Below are positions 40,101-52,392 of a stretch of DNA of 64,000 nt, in pieces. The position numbers and the translations under genes are program-made. The first letter of the stretch is position 1, and every line of letters starts with the position of its first letter. The DNA is from Silene latifolia (taxonomy: Eukaryota; Streptophyta; Magnoliopsida; Caryophyllales; Caryophyllaceae), in contig NC_133534.1 in the NCBI RefSeq assembly GCF_048544455.1, positions 216,237,735 to 216,301,734 of the forward strand, in the 5' to 3' direction. The notes under the pieces are model-generated. The model did not search any database and was not told where the DNA came from. It saw only the letters and a list, made by a program, of their open reading frames with translations.

Positions 40101-43100
40101 ATGTTTCACACAACGAGTCACAAGGGCTAATGAACAAGGACAAATGGTTCACACAACGAGCCACATGGACTAATTAACAAGTACAATTGGTTTAACACAA
40201 CGATTAATGAACAAGGACAATTGGTTTACACAACGAGCCACAAGGACAAACGAACAAGGACAAATGGTTCACACAACGAGTCACATGGACTAATGATTAA
40301 GTACAATTGTTTAACACAACGACTCATAAGGACTAATGAACAAGGATAATTTGTTTACACAACGAGTCACAAAGACTAATGAACAAGGTCAAATGGTTCA
40401 CAAAACGAGTCATATGGACTAATGAGCAAGTACAATTTTTTAACACAACGAGACACAAGGACTAATGAACAAGGACAAATGGTTCACACAACGAGTCACA
40501 AGGACTAATGAACAAGAACCAATGGTTAAGTCACCTAGTCAGAAGGACTAATGAACAAGGACAAAAGGTTAGCACAACAAGTCACATTTATTAATAAACA
40601 AGGACAAATGGTTCACACAACGAGTAACAAGGGCTAATGAACAAGGACAATGGTTCACACAACGAGTCACATGGACTATCAAACAAGTACAATTGTTTTA
40701 ACACAACGAGTCACAAGGATTAATGAATAAGGACAAAGGGTTTAAACAACGAGTCACAAGGGCTAATGAAGAAGGGCAAACGATTCACACAACGAGTCAC
40801 ATGGACTAATGAACAAGTACAATTGTTTAACACAACGAGTCACAAGGACTAATGAACAAGGATAAATGGTTTACACAACGAGTCACATGGACTAATGAAC
40901 AAGGACAAATGTTTCACACAACGAGTCACGTGGACTAATGAATAAGTACAATTGTTTAACGCAACGAGTCACAAGGACTAATGAACAAGAATAAATGGTT
41001 CACACAACGAGTCACAAGGACTAACAAATAAGGACAAATGGTTCACACAAAGAGTCACATGGACTAATGAACAAGGACAATTGTTTAACACGACGACTCA
41101 TAAGGACTAATTAACAAGGATAAATTGTTTAACACAACGAGACACAAGGACTAATGAACAAGGACAAATGGTTCACACAACGAGTCACATGGACTAATGA
41201 ACAAGTACAATTGTTTAACACAACAAGACACAAGGACTAATGAACAAGGACAAATAGTTCACACAACGAGTCACATGGACTAATGAACAAGTACAATTAT
41301 TTTAACACAACGAGTCACAAGGACTAATGACTAAGGACAAATGGATTACACAACGAGTCACAAGGACTAATGAACAAGGACAAATGGTTCACAAAAAAAG
41401 CCATATGGACTATTGAACAAGTACAATTGTTTTAACACAACGACTCACAAGGATTAATTAACAAGGACAAATGGTTTAAACAACGAGTCACAAGGACTAA
41501 TGAACAAGGACAAATGGTTCCCATAACGAGTCACATGGACAAATGAACAAGTACAATTATTTAACACAACGACTCACAAGGACTAATGAACAAGGATAAA
41601 TGTTTACACAACGAATCACATGGACTAATGGATAAGGACAAATGGTTCACACAACGAGTCACGTAGACTAATGAAAAAGTACAATTGTTTAACACAACGA
41701 GTCACAAGGACTAATGAACAAGGACAAATGGTTCACACAACGAGTCACATTAATTAATAAACAAGGACAAATGGTTCACACAACGAGTCACAAGGACTAA
41801 CGAACAAGGACAAATGATTCACACAATGAGTCACATGAACTAATGATCAAGTACAATTGTTTAACACAACGGCTCGTAAGGACTAATGAACAAGGATAAA
41901 TTGTTTACACAACGAGTCACAAGGACTAATGAACAAGGATAAATGGTTCACACAACGAGTCACATGGACTAATGAACAAGTACAATTATTTAACACAATG
42001 AGACACAAGGACTAATGAACAAGGACAAAAGGTTCACACAACGAGTCACAAGGACTAATGAACAAGGACCAATGGTTAAGGCACCTAGCCAGAAGGACTA
42101 ATGAACAAGGACAAAAGGTTAGCACAACAAGTCACATTTATAAATAAACAAGGACAAATGGTTCACACAACGAGTCACAAGGGCTAATAAACAAGGAAAA
42201 ATGGTTCACACAGCGAGTCACATGGACTATCAAACAAGTACAATTGTTTTAACACAACGAGTCACAAGGATTAATGAATAATGACAAATGGTTTAAACAA
42301 CGAGTCACAAGGACTAATGAACAAGGACAAACGGTTCACACAACGAGTCACATGGTCTAATGAACAAGTAATATTGTTTAACACAACGACTCACAAGGAC
42401 TAATGAACAAGGATAAATGGTTTACACAACGAGTCACATGGACTAATGAACAAGGACAAATGGTTCACACAACGAGTCACGTGGACTAATGAATACGTAC
42501 AATTGTTTAACAGAACGAGTCACAAGGACTAATGAACAAGGATAAATGATTCACACAACGAGTCACGTTTATTAATAAACAAGGACAAATGGTTCACACA
42601 ACGAGTCACAAGGGCTAATGAACAAGGACAAATGGTTCACAACGAGCCACATGGACTAATTAACAAGTACAATTGTTTTAACACAAGGATTAATGAACAA
42701 GGACAAATGGTTCACACAACGAGTCACAAGGGCTAATGAACAAGGGCAAATGGTTCACACAACGAGCCACATGGACTAATTAACAAGTACAATTGTTTTA
42801 ACACAAGGATTAATGAACAAGGACAAAGGGTTCACACGACGAGTCACAAGGGCTAATGAACAAGAACAAATGGTTCACACAACGAGCCACATGGACTAAT
42901 TAACATGTACAATTGTTTTAACACAAGGATTAATGAACAAGGACAAATGGTTTACACAACGAGTCACAAGGACTAACAAACAAGGACAAATGGTTCACAC
43001 AAAGAGTCACATGGTCTAATGAACAAGTACAATTGTTTAACACGACGACTTATAAGGACTAATTAACAAGGATAAATTGTTTAACATAACAAGACACAAG

Positions 43101-43455
43101 GACTAATGAACAAGGACAAATAGTTCACACAACGAGTCACATGGACTAATGAACAAGGACAAATGTTTCACACAACGAGTCACGTGGACTAATGAATAAG
43201 TACAATTGTTTAACGCAACGAGTCACAAGGACTAATGAACAAGGATAAATGGTTCACACAACGAGTCACAAGGACTAACAAATAAGGACAAATGGTTCAC
43301 ACAAAGAGTCACATGGACTAATGAACAAGGACAATTGTTTAACACGACGACTCATAAGGACTAATTAACAAGGATAAATTGTTTAACACAACGAGACACA
43401 AGGACTAATGAACAAGGACAAATGGTTCACACAACGAGTCACATGGACTAATGAA
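34200..43455 (+). repeat. ~4.83-kb segmental tandem duplication
   Basis: Private variants repeat at exactly 4828 bp: GGTTCCCATAACGAG followed by AATAAGTAC at 34201 and 39029, AATTGGTTTACAC at 35391 and 40219, and GAATAAATGG at 36161 and 40989. To the right of about 36.5 kb the offset becomes 4440 bp, because the left copy contains one extra 388-bp unit. The match fails near 43455, where the two sides continue with different monomers. Confidence 0.87.
36060..36835 (+). repeat. 388-bp local tandem duplication (nine monomers)
   Basis: The GAATAAATGG variant and its neighbours at 36161 recur at 36549, 388 bp away, which is nine monomers. The paralogous site at about 40.99 kb has the unit once. 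This explains why the offset between the 4.83-kb copies falls from 4828 to 4440 bp. Limits are approximate. Confidence 0.8.
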
Positions 43456-44359
43456 CAAGTACAATTGTTTAACACAACAAGACACAAGGACTAATGAACA
43501 AGGACAAATAGTTCACACAACGAGTCACATGGACTAATGAACAAGTACAATTATTTTAACACAACGAGTCACAAGGACTAATGACTAAGGACAAATGGAT
43601 TACACAACGAGTCACAAGGACTAATGAACAAGGACAAATTGTTCACAAAAAAAGTCATATGGACTATTGAACAAGTACAATTGCTTTAACACAACGACTC
43701 ACAAGGATTAATGAACAAGGACAAATGGTTTAAACAACGAGTCACAAGGACTAATGAACAAGGACAAATGGTTCCCATAACGAGTCACATGGACTAATGA
43801 ACAAGTACAATTGTTTAACACAACGACTCACAAGGACTAATGAACAAGGATAAATGGTTACACAACGAATCACATGGACTAATGGATAAGGACAAATGGT
43901 TCACACAACGAGTCACGTAGACTAATGAAAAAGTACAATTGTTTAACACAACGAGTCACAAGGACTAACGAACAAGGACAAATGGTTCACACAACGAGTC
44001 ACATTAATTAATAAACAAGGACAAATGGTTCACACAACGAGTCACAAGGACTAACGAACAAGGACAAATGATTCACACAATGAGTCACATGAACTAATGA
44101 TCAAGTACAATTGTTTAACACAACGGCTCGTAAGGACTAATGAACAAGGATAAATTGTTTACACAACGAGTCACAAGGACTAATGAACAAGGATAAATGG
44201 TTCACACAACGAGTCACATGGACTAATGAACAAGTACAATTATTTAACACAATGAGACACAAGGACTAATGAACAAGGACAAATGGTTCACACAACGAGT
44301 CACAAGGACTAATGAACAAGGACCAATGGTTAAGGCACCTAGCCAGAAGGACTAATGAA

Positions 44360-47300
44360 CAAGGACAAAAGGTTAGCACAACAAGTCACATTTATTAATA
44401 AACAAGGACAAATGGTTCACACAACGAGTCACAAGGGCTAATGAACAAGGACAAATGGTTCACACAACGAGTCACATGGACTATCAAACAACTACAACTG
44501 TTTTAACACAACGAGTCACAAGGATTAATGAATAACGACAAATGGTTTAAACAACGAGTCATAAGGACTAATGAAGAAGGGCAAACGGTTCACACAACGA
44601 GTCACATGGACTAATGATTAAGTACAATTGTTTAACACAACGACTCACAAGGACTAATGAACAAGGATAAATGGTTTACACAACGAGTCACATGGACTAA
44701 TGAACAAGGACAAATGTTTCACACAACGAGTCACGTGGACTAATGAATAAGTACAATTGTTTAACGCAACGAGTCACAAGGACTAATGAACAAGGATAAA
44801 TGGTTCACACAACGAGTCACAAGGACTAACAAACAAGGACAAATGGTTCACACAAAGAGTCACATGGACTAATGAACAATTACAATTGTTTAACACGACG
44901 ACTCATAAGGACGAATTAACAAGGATAAATTGTTTAACACAACGAGACACAAGGACTAATGAACAAGGACAAATGGTTCACACAACGAGTCACATGGACT
45001 AATGAACAAGTACAATTGTTTAACACAACAAGACACAAGGACTAATGAACAAGGGCAAATAGTTCACACAACGAGTCACATGGACTAATGAACAAGTACA
45101 ATTATTTTAACACAACGAGTAACAAGGACTAATGACTAAGGACAAATGGATTACACAACGAGTCACAAGGACTAATGAACAAGGACATATGGTTCACAAT
45201 AAAAGTCATATGGACTATTGAACAAGTACAATTGTTTTAACACAACGAATCATAAGGATTAATGAACAAGGACAAATGGTTTAAACAACGAGTCACAAGG
45301 ACTAATGAACAAGGACAAATGGTTCCCATAACGAGTCACTTGGACTAATGAACAAGTACAATTGTTTAACACAACGACTCACAAGGACTAATGAACAAGG
45401 ATAAATGTTTACACAACGAATCACATGGACTAATGAATAAGGACAAATGGTTCACACAACGAGTCACGTGGACTAATGAAAAAGTACAATTGTTTAACAC
45501 AACGAGTCACAAGGACTAACGAACAAGGACAAATGGTTCACACAACGAGTCACATTAATTAATAAACAAGGACAAATGGTTCACACAACGAGTCACAAGG
45601 ACTAACGAACAAGGACAAATGATTCACACAACGAGTCAGATGGACTAATGAACAAGTACAATTGTTTAACACAACGGCTCATAAGGACTAATGAACAAGG
45701 ATAAATTGTTTACACAACGAGTCACAAGGACTAATGAACAAGGACAAATGGTTCACACAACGAGTCACATGGACTACTGAACAAGTACAATTATTTAACA
45801 AAATGAGACACAATGACTAATGAACAAGGGCAAATGGTTCACACAACGAGTCACAAGGACTAATGAACAAGGACCAATGGTTAAGGCACCTAGCCAGAAG
45901 GACTAATGAACAAGGACAAAAGGTTAGCTTAACAACTCACATTTATAAATAAACAAGGACAAATGGTTCACACAACGAGTCACAAGGGCTAATGAACAAG
46001 GAAAAATGGTTCACACAACGAGTCACATGGCCTATCAAACAAGTACAATTGTTTTAACACAACGAGTCACAAAGATTAATGAATAAGGACAAATGGTTTA
46101 AACAACGAGTCACAAGGACTAATGAACAAGGACAAACGGTTCACACAACGAGTCACATGGTCTAATGAACAAGTACAATTGTTTAACACAACGACTCACA
46201 AGGACTAAAGAACAAGGACAAATGGTTCACACAACGAGTCACAAGGACTAATGAAAAAGGACCAATGGTTAAGGAACCTAGCCAGAAGGACTAATGAACA
46301 AGGAAAAAAGGTTAGCACAACAAGTCACATTTATTAATAAACAAGGACAAATGGTTCACACAACGAGTCACAAGGGCTAATGAACAAGGACAAATGGTTC
46401 ACACAACGAGTCACATGGACTATCAAACAACTACAACTGTTTTAACACAACGAGTCACAAGGATTAATGAATAACGACAAATGGTTTAAACAACGAGTCA
46501 TAAGGACTAATGAAGAAGGGCAAACGGTTCACACAACGAGTCACATGGACTAATGAACAAGTACAATTGTTTAACACAACGACTCACAAGGACTAATGAA
46601 CAAGGATAAATGGTTTACACAACGAGTCACATGGACTAATGAACAAGGACAAATGTTTCACACAACGAGTCACGTGGACTAATGAATAAGTACAATTGTT
46701 TAACGCAACGAGTCACAAGGACTAATGAACAAGGATAAATGGTTCACACAACGAGTCACAAGGACTAACAAACAAGGACAAATGGTTCACACAAAGAGTC
46801 ACATGGACTAATGAACAAGTACAATTGTTTAACACGACGACTCATAAGGACGAATTAACAAGGATAAATTGTTTAACACAACGAGACACAAGGACTAATG
46901 AACAAGGACAAATGGTTCACACAACGAGTCACATGGACTAATGAACAAGTACAATTGTTTAACACAACAAGACACAAGGACTAATGAACAAGGGCAAATA
47001 GTTCACACAACGAGTCACATGGACTAATGAACAAGTACAATTATTTTAACACAACGAGTCACAAGGACTAATGACTAAGGACAAATGGATTACACAACAA
47101 GTCACAAGGACTAATGAACAAGGACATATGGTTCACAATAAAATTCATATGGACTATTGAACAAGTACAATTGTTTTAACACAACGAATCACAAGGATTA
47201 ATGAACAAGGACAAATGGTTTAAACAACGAGTCACAAGGACTAATGAACAAGGACAAATGGTTCACACAACGAGTCACATGGTCTAATGAACAAGTACAA

Positions 47301-49343
47301 TTGTTTAACACAACGACTCACAAGGACTAATGAACAAAGATAAATGTTTACACAACGAATCACATGGACTAATGAATAAGGACAAATGGTTCACACAACG
47401 AGTCACGTGGACTAATGAAAAAGTACAATTGTTTAACACAACGAGTCACAAGGACTAACGAACAAGGACAAATGGTTCACACAACGAGTCACATTAATTA
47501 ATAAACAAGGACAAATGGTTCACACAGCGAGTCACAAGGACTAACGAACAAGGACAAATGATTCACAAAACGAGTCACATTGACTAATGAACAAGTACAA
47601 TTGTTTAACACAACGGCTCATAAGGACTAATGAACAAGGATAAATTGTTTACACAACGAGTCACAAGGACTAATGAACAAGGACAAATGGTTCACACAAC
47701 GAGTCACATGGACTAATGAACAAGTACAATTATTTAACACAATGAGACACAAGGACTAATGAACAAGGACAAATGGTTCACACAACGAGTCACAAAGACT
47801 AATGAACAAGGACAAATGGTTAAGGCACCTAGCCAGAAGGACTAATGAACAAGGACAAAAGGTTAGCACAACATGTCACATTTATAAATAAACAAGGACA
47901 AATGGTTCACACAACGAGTCACAAGGGCTAATGAACAAGGAAAAATGGTTCACACAGCGAGTCACATGGACTATCAAACAAGTACAATTGTTTTATCACA
48001 ACGAGTCACAAGGATTAATGAATAAGGACAAATGGTTTAAACAACGAGTCACAAGGCCTAATGAACAAGGACAAACGGTTCACACAACGAGTCACTTGGT
48101 ATAATGAACAAGTAAAATTGTTTAACACAACGACTCACAAGGACTAATGAACAAGGATAAATGGTTTACACAACGAGTCACATGGACTAATGAACAAGGA
48201 CAAATGGTTCACACAACGAGTCACGTGGAATAATGAATAAGTTCAATTGTTCAACAGAACGAGTCACAAGGACTAATGAACAAGGATAAATGGTTCACAC
48301 AACGAGTCACGTTTATTAATAACCAAGGACAAATGGTTCACACAACGAGTCACAAGGGCTAATGAACAAGGACAAATGGTTCACACAACGAGCCACATGG
48401 ACTAATTAACAAGTACAATTGTTTAACACAACGGCTCATAAGGACTAATGAACAAGGATAAATTGTTTACACAACGAGTCACAAGGACTAATGAACAAGG
48501 ACAAATGGTTCACACAACGAGTCACATGGACTAATGAACAAGTACAATTATTTAACACAATGAGACACAAGGACTAATGAACAAGGACAAATGGTTCACA
48601 CAACGAGTCACAAGGACTAATGAACAAGGACCAATGGTTAAGGCACCTAGCCAGAAGGACTAATGAACAAGGACAAAAGGTTAGCACAACAAGTCACATT
48701 TATAAATAAACAAGGACAAATGGTTCACACAACGAGTCACAAGGGCTAATGAACAAGGAGATGGTTCACACAGCGAGTCACATGGACTATCAAACAAGTA
48801 CAATTGTTTTAACACAACGAGTCACAAGGATTAATGAATAAGGACAAATGGTTTAAACAACGAGTCACAAGGACTAATGAACAAGGACAAACGGTTCACA
48901 CACGAGTCACATGGTCTAATGAACAAGTAAAATTGTTTAACACAACGACTCACAAGGACTAATGAACAAGGATAAATGGTTTACACAACGAGTCACATGG
49001 ACTAATAAACAAGGACAAATGGTTCACACAACGAGTCACGTGGACTAATGAATAAGTACAATTATTTAACAGAACGAGTCACAACGACTAATGAACAAGG
49101 ATAAATGGTTCACACAACGAGTCACGTTTATTAATAAACAAGGACAAATGGTTCACACAACGAGTCACAAGGGCTAATGAACAAGGACAAATGGTTCACA
49201 CAACGAGCCACATGGACTAATTAACAAGTACAATTGTTTTAACACAAGGATTAATGAACAAGGACAAATGGTTCACACAACGAGTCACAAGGGCTAATGA
49301 ACAAGGACAAATGGTTCACACAACGAGCCACATGGACTAATTA
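44360..49343 (+). repeat. Displaced copy of the 25.4-31.85 kb segment
   Basis: TACAACTG at 44493 and 46432 matches 25491 and 27431 at offsets of 19002 and 19001 bp. The following markers near 47.82 and 48.64 kb stand at the same distances as those after 27431, except that one of the two 1.5-kb units is missing. The final monomers before the retrotransposon match those ending at about 31850. Beyond the insertion the correspondence continues: 56261 onward matches 31851 onward at 24410 bp. Confidence 0.8.
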
Positions 49344-49348
49344 ACATG
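49344..49348. repeat. Target site duplication ACATG, left
   Basis: ACATG lies directly before the left LTR and recurs at 56258-56262 directly after the right LTR. Removing the element and one copy restores the satellite word TTAACATGTACAATTT found uninterrupted at about 31845, 60002 and 61015. Confidence 0.93.
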
Positions 49349-50569
49349 TGGAGTGTAATGTCCAAGGGTTTAGACAAATACAACAATCAAACCAGCAAAC
49401 TAAAGACAGTTTCTCAGGAATGCAATAAACTTGTGCTAATTAATAAAATTATGTATTGACCTCCTAAAATCAGGAAATTTGGCAGTAAATTACTTTGATA
49501 TAAGAACTACTTCTGAGCAAAAGACCAGGATTTTTAGAGGACTCAAGGTATTTTTAAGACTCAATCGAACTGACGACGATGACACAAAGGATTGTAATTG
49601 AGACAGTTCCGGGATAATCTTTGAAAGGAGGGAACTTGGATATAATTATCAACTGAAAAACCCACAGAATACTCACAGGGAATTAAGCTAATAATTTAGG
49701 GTGTTAAAGTTAAGAAATTCCACGATTAACACAGAAAGACTCAATCGAAACAAACAAAGAAAGCTAAACTATCCACAGTCTAAGCACAGGAAAGTTTATA
49801 CTCTACTAACAGGTACTTAATCAATAACCACAGTCTAAGCACAGGTTATTATCAAGCCCGACTCTAATCTACAGACTAAGCACAAGATTAAGAGGTTTAA
49901 ATTTGAGAGAAATCTAAGGTTTCATTCATAAATCACTGTGCTCCAACAAATCTGAGTTGAGGTCCTTATATAGGCCTTTTAGGTTACAAACTTGAAAGAA
50001 AAACTACATCCAAGGGTCAGGATCTCTCCTCACATGCTGGTAAGAGTCAAAGTACAATATTACAACGGTTTAAAAGCTCTTAATTGTAAGTCGGAATGAA
50101 AACAAAAGAGAAATGCAGTGGTGAGTGACATGTTGTGGTCCTTTTTGCCGCATTGCTGGCTTCTCTCGTTGAATGTAGGCACTTGAGGACGAAATGATTG
50201 AGTCCTTGGCATTAAAATTGGCTCTAGGTTGTATCTGGTATATGGGAAGACAAGCCAAAAGTTCCTTGCATGCTTTTTCCTCATGGTTTAGCCAGAAATG
50301 GAAAGATTGCTTTTGTTGTTTGTCAATTTCTCAGCCTGTTCACTTAGTTTTCTATGACTTGCATTGTGATTCTTCCTTGGACCCCTAGGACTTTTCTGAG
50401 CTTAGTTTAATGGCCAACCAGCTGGCCATGGTGGCAGCTGGTGGTTGGGCTTGTACTGCACCTATTAGCCACTAAACCTAGCCCACTCTGGTTGCTTCCT
50501 CAAGTGGTTGTGGTCTTGTTTTGGCCTGCTTGCATTTGTGGAGTGTCCTGGTCAGTAGCTCCTGCTGCA
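49349..50569 (-). repeat. 3' LTR of the Ty3/gypsy element
   Basis: This 1221-bp LTR is, in element orientation, the downstream copy. It runs from TGCAGCAGG at 50569 to ACTCCA at 49349. It matches 55037-56257 with roughly three dozen differences counted by eye, many of them one- to three-base indels. Small reading frames here (50060-50388) recur in the other LTR and are not genes. Confidence 0.93.
49966..49972 (-). promoter_or_regulatory. TATA box in the 3' LTR
   Basis: TATATAA on the minus strand, within GGCCTATATAAGG, is shared with the 5' LTR at 55657-55663. It could start readout into the satellite on the left, but only sequence supports this. Confidence 0.55.
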
Positions 50570-50580
50570 ACCTCCCCTGG
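50570..50580 (-). other. Polypurine tract of the Ty3/gypsy element
   Basis: On the minus strand CCAGGGGAGGT lies directly before the TGCAGC start of the 3' LTR, the required position for plus-strand priming. Confidence 0.8.
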
Positions 50581-50607
50581 TTGAACAGGGCTTGTCCTCA
50601 AGCCTGG

Positions 50608-51735
50608 TTACTCCTCCCCCTCAGCATCCTCATAATATGGACTTAGGTCACCTACATTGAAAGTGCCATGCACCTCATACTCTCCTGGTAGATCCACTTT
50701 GTAGGCATTTGGTCCAATCCTTTCAATAATTTCAAAGGGGCCATCAGCTCTTGGCATTAACTTGTTCTTTCTTCTTGATGGAAACCTCTCTTTTCTTAAG
50801 TGAACCCAGACCAAATCCCCTGGAACAAATTCTCTCCTTTTCTGAGGTACCTTGGACTGTTTCCTGTATTTCTCATTGGTCTTCTCAATCTCTCTTTTCA
50901 CAGTTTCATGGAGTTTCAGCAGCTGTTCTGCCCTGGCCTTAGCATCATGATTCATCTCATTTCTTGGTACAGATGATAAGTCTACAGGAATTAGGGGGTT
51001 AATCCCATAGACAACCTCAAAAGGACTATGACCGAGCTTGATTGATGGTGATCTGTTGAAGGCAAATTCTGCTGCTGCTAACTTGATGTCCCAATCTTTT
51101 AGACTCTTGCTTACAATACATCTCAGAATCCTACCCAAGGTTTTGTTGGTGACCTCAGTTTGGCCATCTGTTTGGGGGTGGTGAGATGTACTGAACAACA
51201 GTTTGGTCTTGAGTAGCTTCCATAGAGTTTTCCAAAAGTAACTCATGAACTTTGTATCCCTATCTGATACAATTATCTTTGGAACCCCATGAAGCCTTAC
51301 AATTTCTTTCAGGTATAGCTCAGCAACACTAGCAGCATCCTCTGTCTTCTTGCAAGCTATGAAATGGGCCATTTTACTGAACCTATCAACAACAACCATG
51401 ACTGAATCCTTTCCTCTCTGTGTTCTTGGCAGTGCAACAATAAAATCCATGCTCACATCCTCCCATGGCCTGCTTGGTACTGGTAATGGAATATATGGAC
51501 CAGTCTGGAAGGAACTCTTAGCCAGTTGACATACTGAACATCTCCTGAGAACATTTTGGACATCCCCCATCATTTTTGGCCAATAGAACTGTTCTTGTAG
51601 TATGTCCAGTGTCTTTTGAACACCAAAATGCCCTCCTAAGCCTCCTGAATGGACTTCCCTGATTAGGAGGTCCCTGTAGGAACCCCTTGGAACACAGAGC
51701 TTGTTCCCTTGGAATAGAAACCCATCTTGCAGCAA
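50608..51735 (-). CDS. Integrase domain of Ty3/gypsy pol
   Basis: This is the C-terminal part of the polyprotein, which would join element cDNA to chromosomal DNA in the nucleus. The zinc-binding HHCC module is complete: H29, H36, C66 and C69 (VHSGGLGGHFG, then CSVC). The catalytic core has D97 (SMDFIVALP), D158 (VSDRD) and E194 (DGQTEVTN), with 35 residues between the last two as in the DD35E family. A GPY/F module follows (DGPFEIIERIGPNAYKV, residues 331-347). The protein ends with an acidic tail and no chromodomain. The start used is a TTG within an open frame that continues upstream to about 51795, so it is not a true start. Frameshifts separate it from RNase H. The domain itself is intact over 375 residues, and the polypurine tract begins 28 bp after its stop codon. 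Confidence 0.93.
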   Translation of the reverse strand: MLQDGFLFQGNKLCVPRGSYRDLLIREVHSGGLGGHFGVQKTLDILQEQFYWPKMMGDVQNVLRRCSVCQLAKSSFQTGPYIPLPVPSRPWEDVSMDFIVALPRTQRGKDSVMVVVDRFSKMAHFIACKKTEDAASVAELYLKEIVRLHGVPKIIVSDRDTKFMSYFWKTLWKLLKTKLLFSTSHHPQTDGQTEVTNKTLGRILRCIVSKSLKDWDIKLAAAEFAFNRSPSIKLGHSPFEVVYGINPLIPVDLSSVPRNEMNHDAKARAEQLLKLHETVKREIEKTNEKYRKQSKVPQKRREFVPGDLVWVHLRKERFPSRRKNKLMPRADGPFEIIERIGPNAYKVDLPGEYEVHGTFNVGDLSPYYEDAEGEE

Positions 51736-51824
51736 GTATTTGTTCCCTGGAACCCTAAGCCCTTCAAACTGTGTGATCCACTCCTCGAGAAGTCGGGTCT
51801 TCCTTGTACATCTCTTTCATGAAC

Positions 51825-52392
51825 TCAAAACCAAGGACCCTGGTTCCCATAGTTGATGATGAAGGAGTGCCTCCTTGATAGTGCATCTGCCACTACATTT
51901 TGTTTCCCTTCTTTATACTTGCTGGAAAAGGTGAATGATTGCAAGTACTCCACCCATTTAGCATGCCTGTGACTCAACTTGTGCTGGCCATTGATATATT
52001 TCAATGCTTCATGATCAGAGTGCAACACAAATGGCTTTGGTTTCAAATAGTGACTCCAATGCATGACTGCCCTGATAATTGCATAAAATTCTTTGTCATA
52101 GGTAGAATACTTTAACTTAGCTCCATTCAACTTCTCACTGAAGTAAGCTACAGGTTTCGAGCTTTGATCGACTCGCACCAATGCCTACCCCACTGGCATC
52201 ACACTCTACTTCAAAGAGTTGATCAAAGTCTGGCAACTTCAAAATAGGGGTCTCACACATCAATTTCTTAATCCTCTCAAAGGACTGCTGAGCACTCTCA
52301 GTCCAGTGGAACTCCCCTTTCTTCATACACTCAGTAATTGGAGCAACAACTGAACTGAAGTTCTTGATAAATCTCCTATAAAAGGAGGCCAA
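51825..52392 (-). pseudogene. RT connection and RNase H domain, frameshifted
   Basis: Two overlapping frames together cover the end of RT and RNase H, which would degrade the RNA strand of the replication hybrid. The first (52392-52135) carries the RT tail [12 protein letters not shown] and the first RNase H aspartate ([11 protein letters not shown], about residue 65). The second (52181-51825) carries [22 protein letters not shown] with the catalytic glutamate, LHSDHEAL with the next aspartate and [10 protein letters not shown] with the last. All four metal-binding residues are therefore visible but lie in two frames, broken near 52180. The link to RT is broken near 52400, where one base appears to be missing from a short run, and the link to integrase near 51838. 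Both apparent starts are TTG codons inside open frames, not real starts. Confidence 0.85.

Larger units (their letters stand above)
10088..49343 (+). repeat. Satellite array with ~43-bp monomers, block 1
   Basis: This is about 39 kb of uninterrupted head-to-tail repeat, roughly 910 monomers. The usual monomer is 43 bp and contains, in order, TTCACACAACGAGTCAC, AAGGACTAATGAAC and AAGGACAAAT. Many monomers are 42-44 bp, and a shortened form lacks the CGAGTCAC segment. The plus strand is strongly A-rich (19 A against 6 T in the commonest form). Recurrent subtypes differ at the end of the monomer: GGACAAATGGTTCAC, GTACAATTGTTTAAC, GGATAAATTGTTTAC and a divergent GGACCAATGGTTAAGG form. I saw no orientation switch and no foreign insertion. 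The monomer length is not divisible by three and carries stops in every frame, so no protein is encoded. A centromeric, pericentromeric or knob satellite is the natural class; which one cannot be told from sequence. Confidence 0.97.

Noticed and set aside
10088-49343. CRISPR array
   Set aside because: Repeats are contiguous 43-bp monomers with no unique spacers, in a plant context with no cas genes.
50060-50388. Frames in the Ty3 3' LTR, partly repeated at 55761-55970
   Set aside because: Same LTR segment in both copies, overlapping on both strands and broken by indels between copies.
50608-50720. Chromodomain at the integrase C-terminus
   Set aside because: The frame stops soon after the GPY/F module with an acidic tail; no chromodomain-like aromatic pattern is present.
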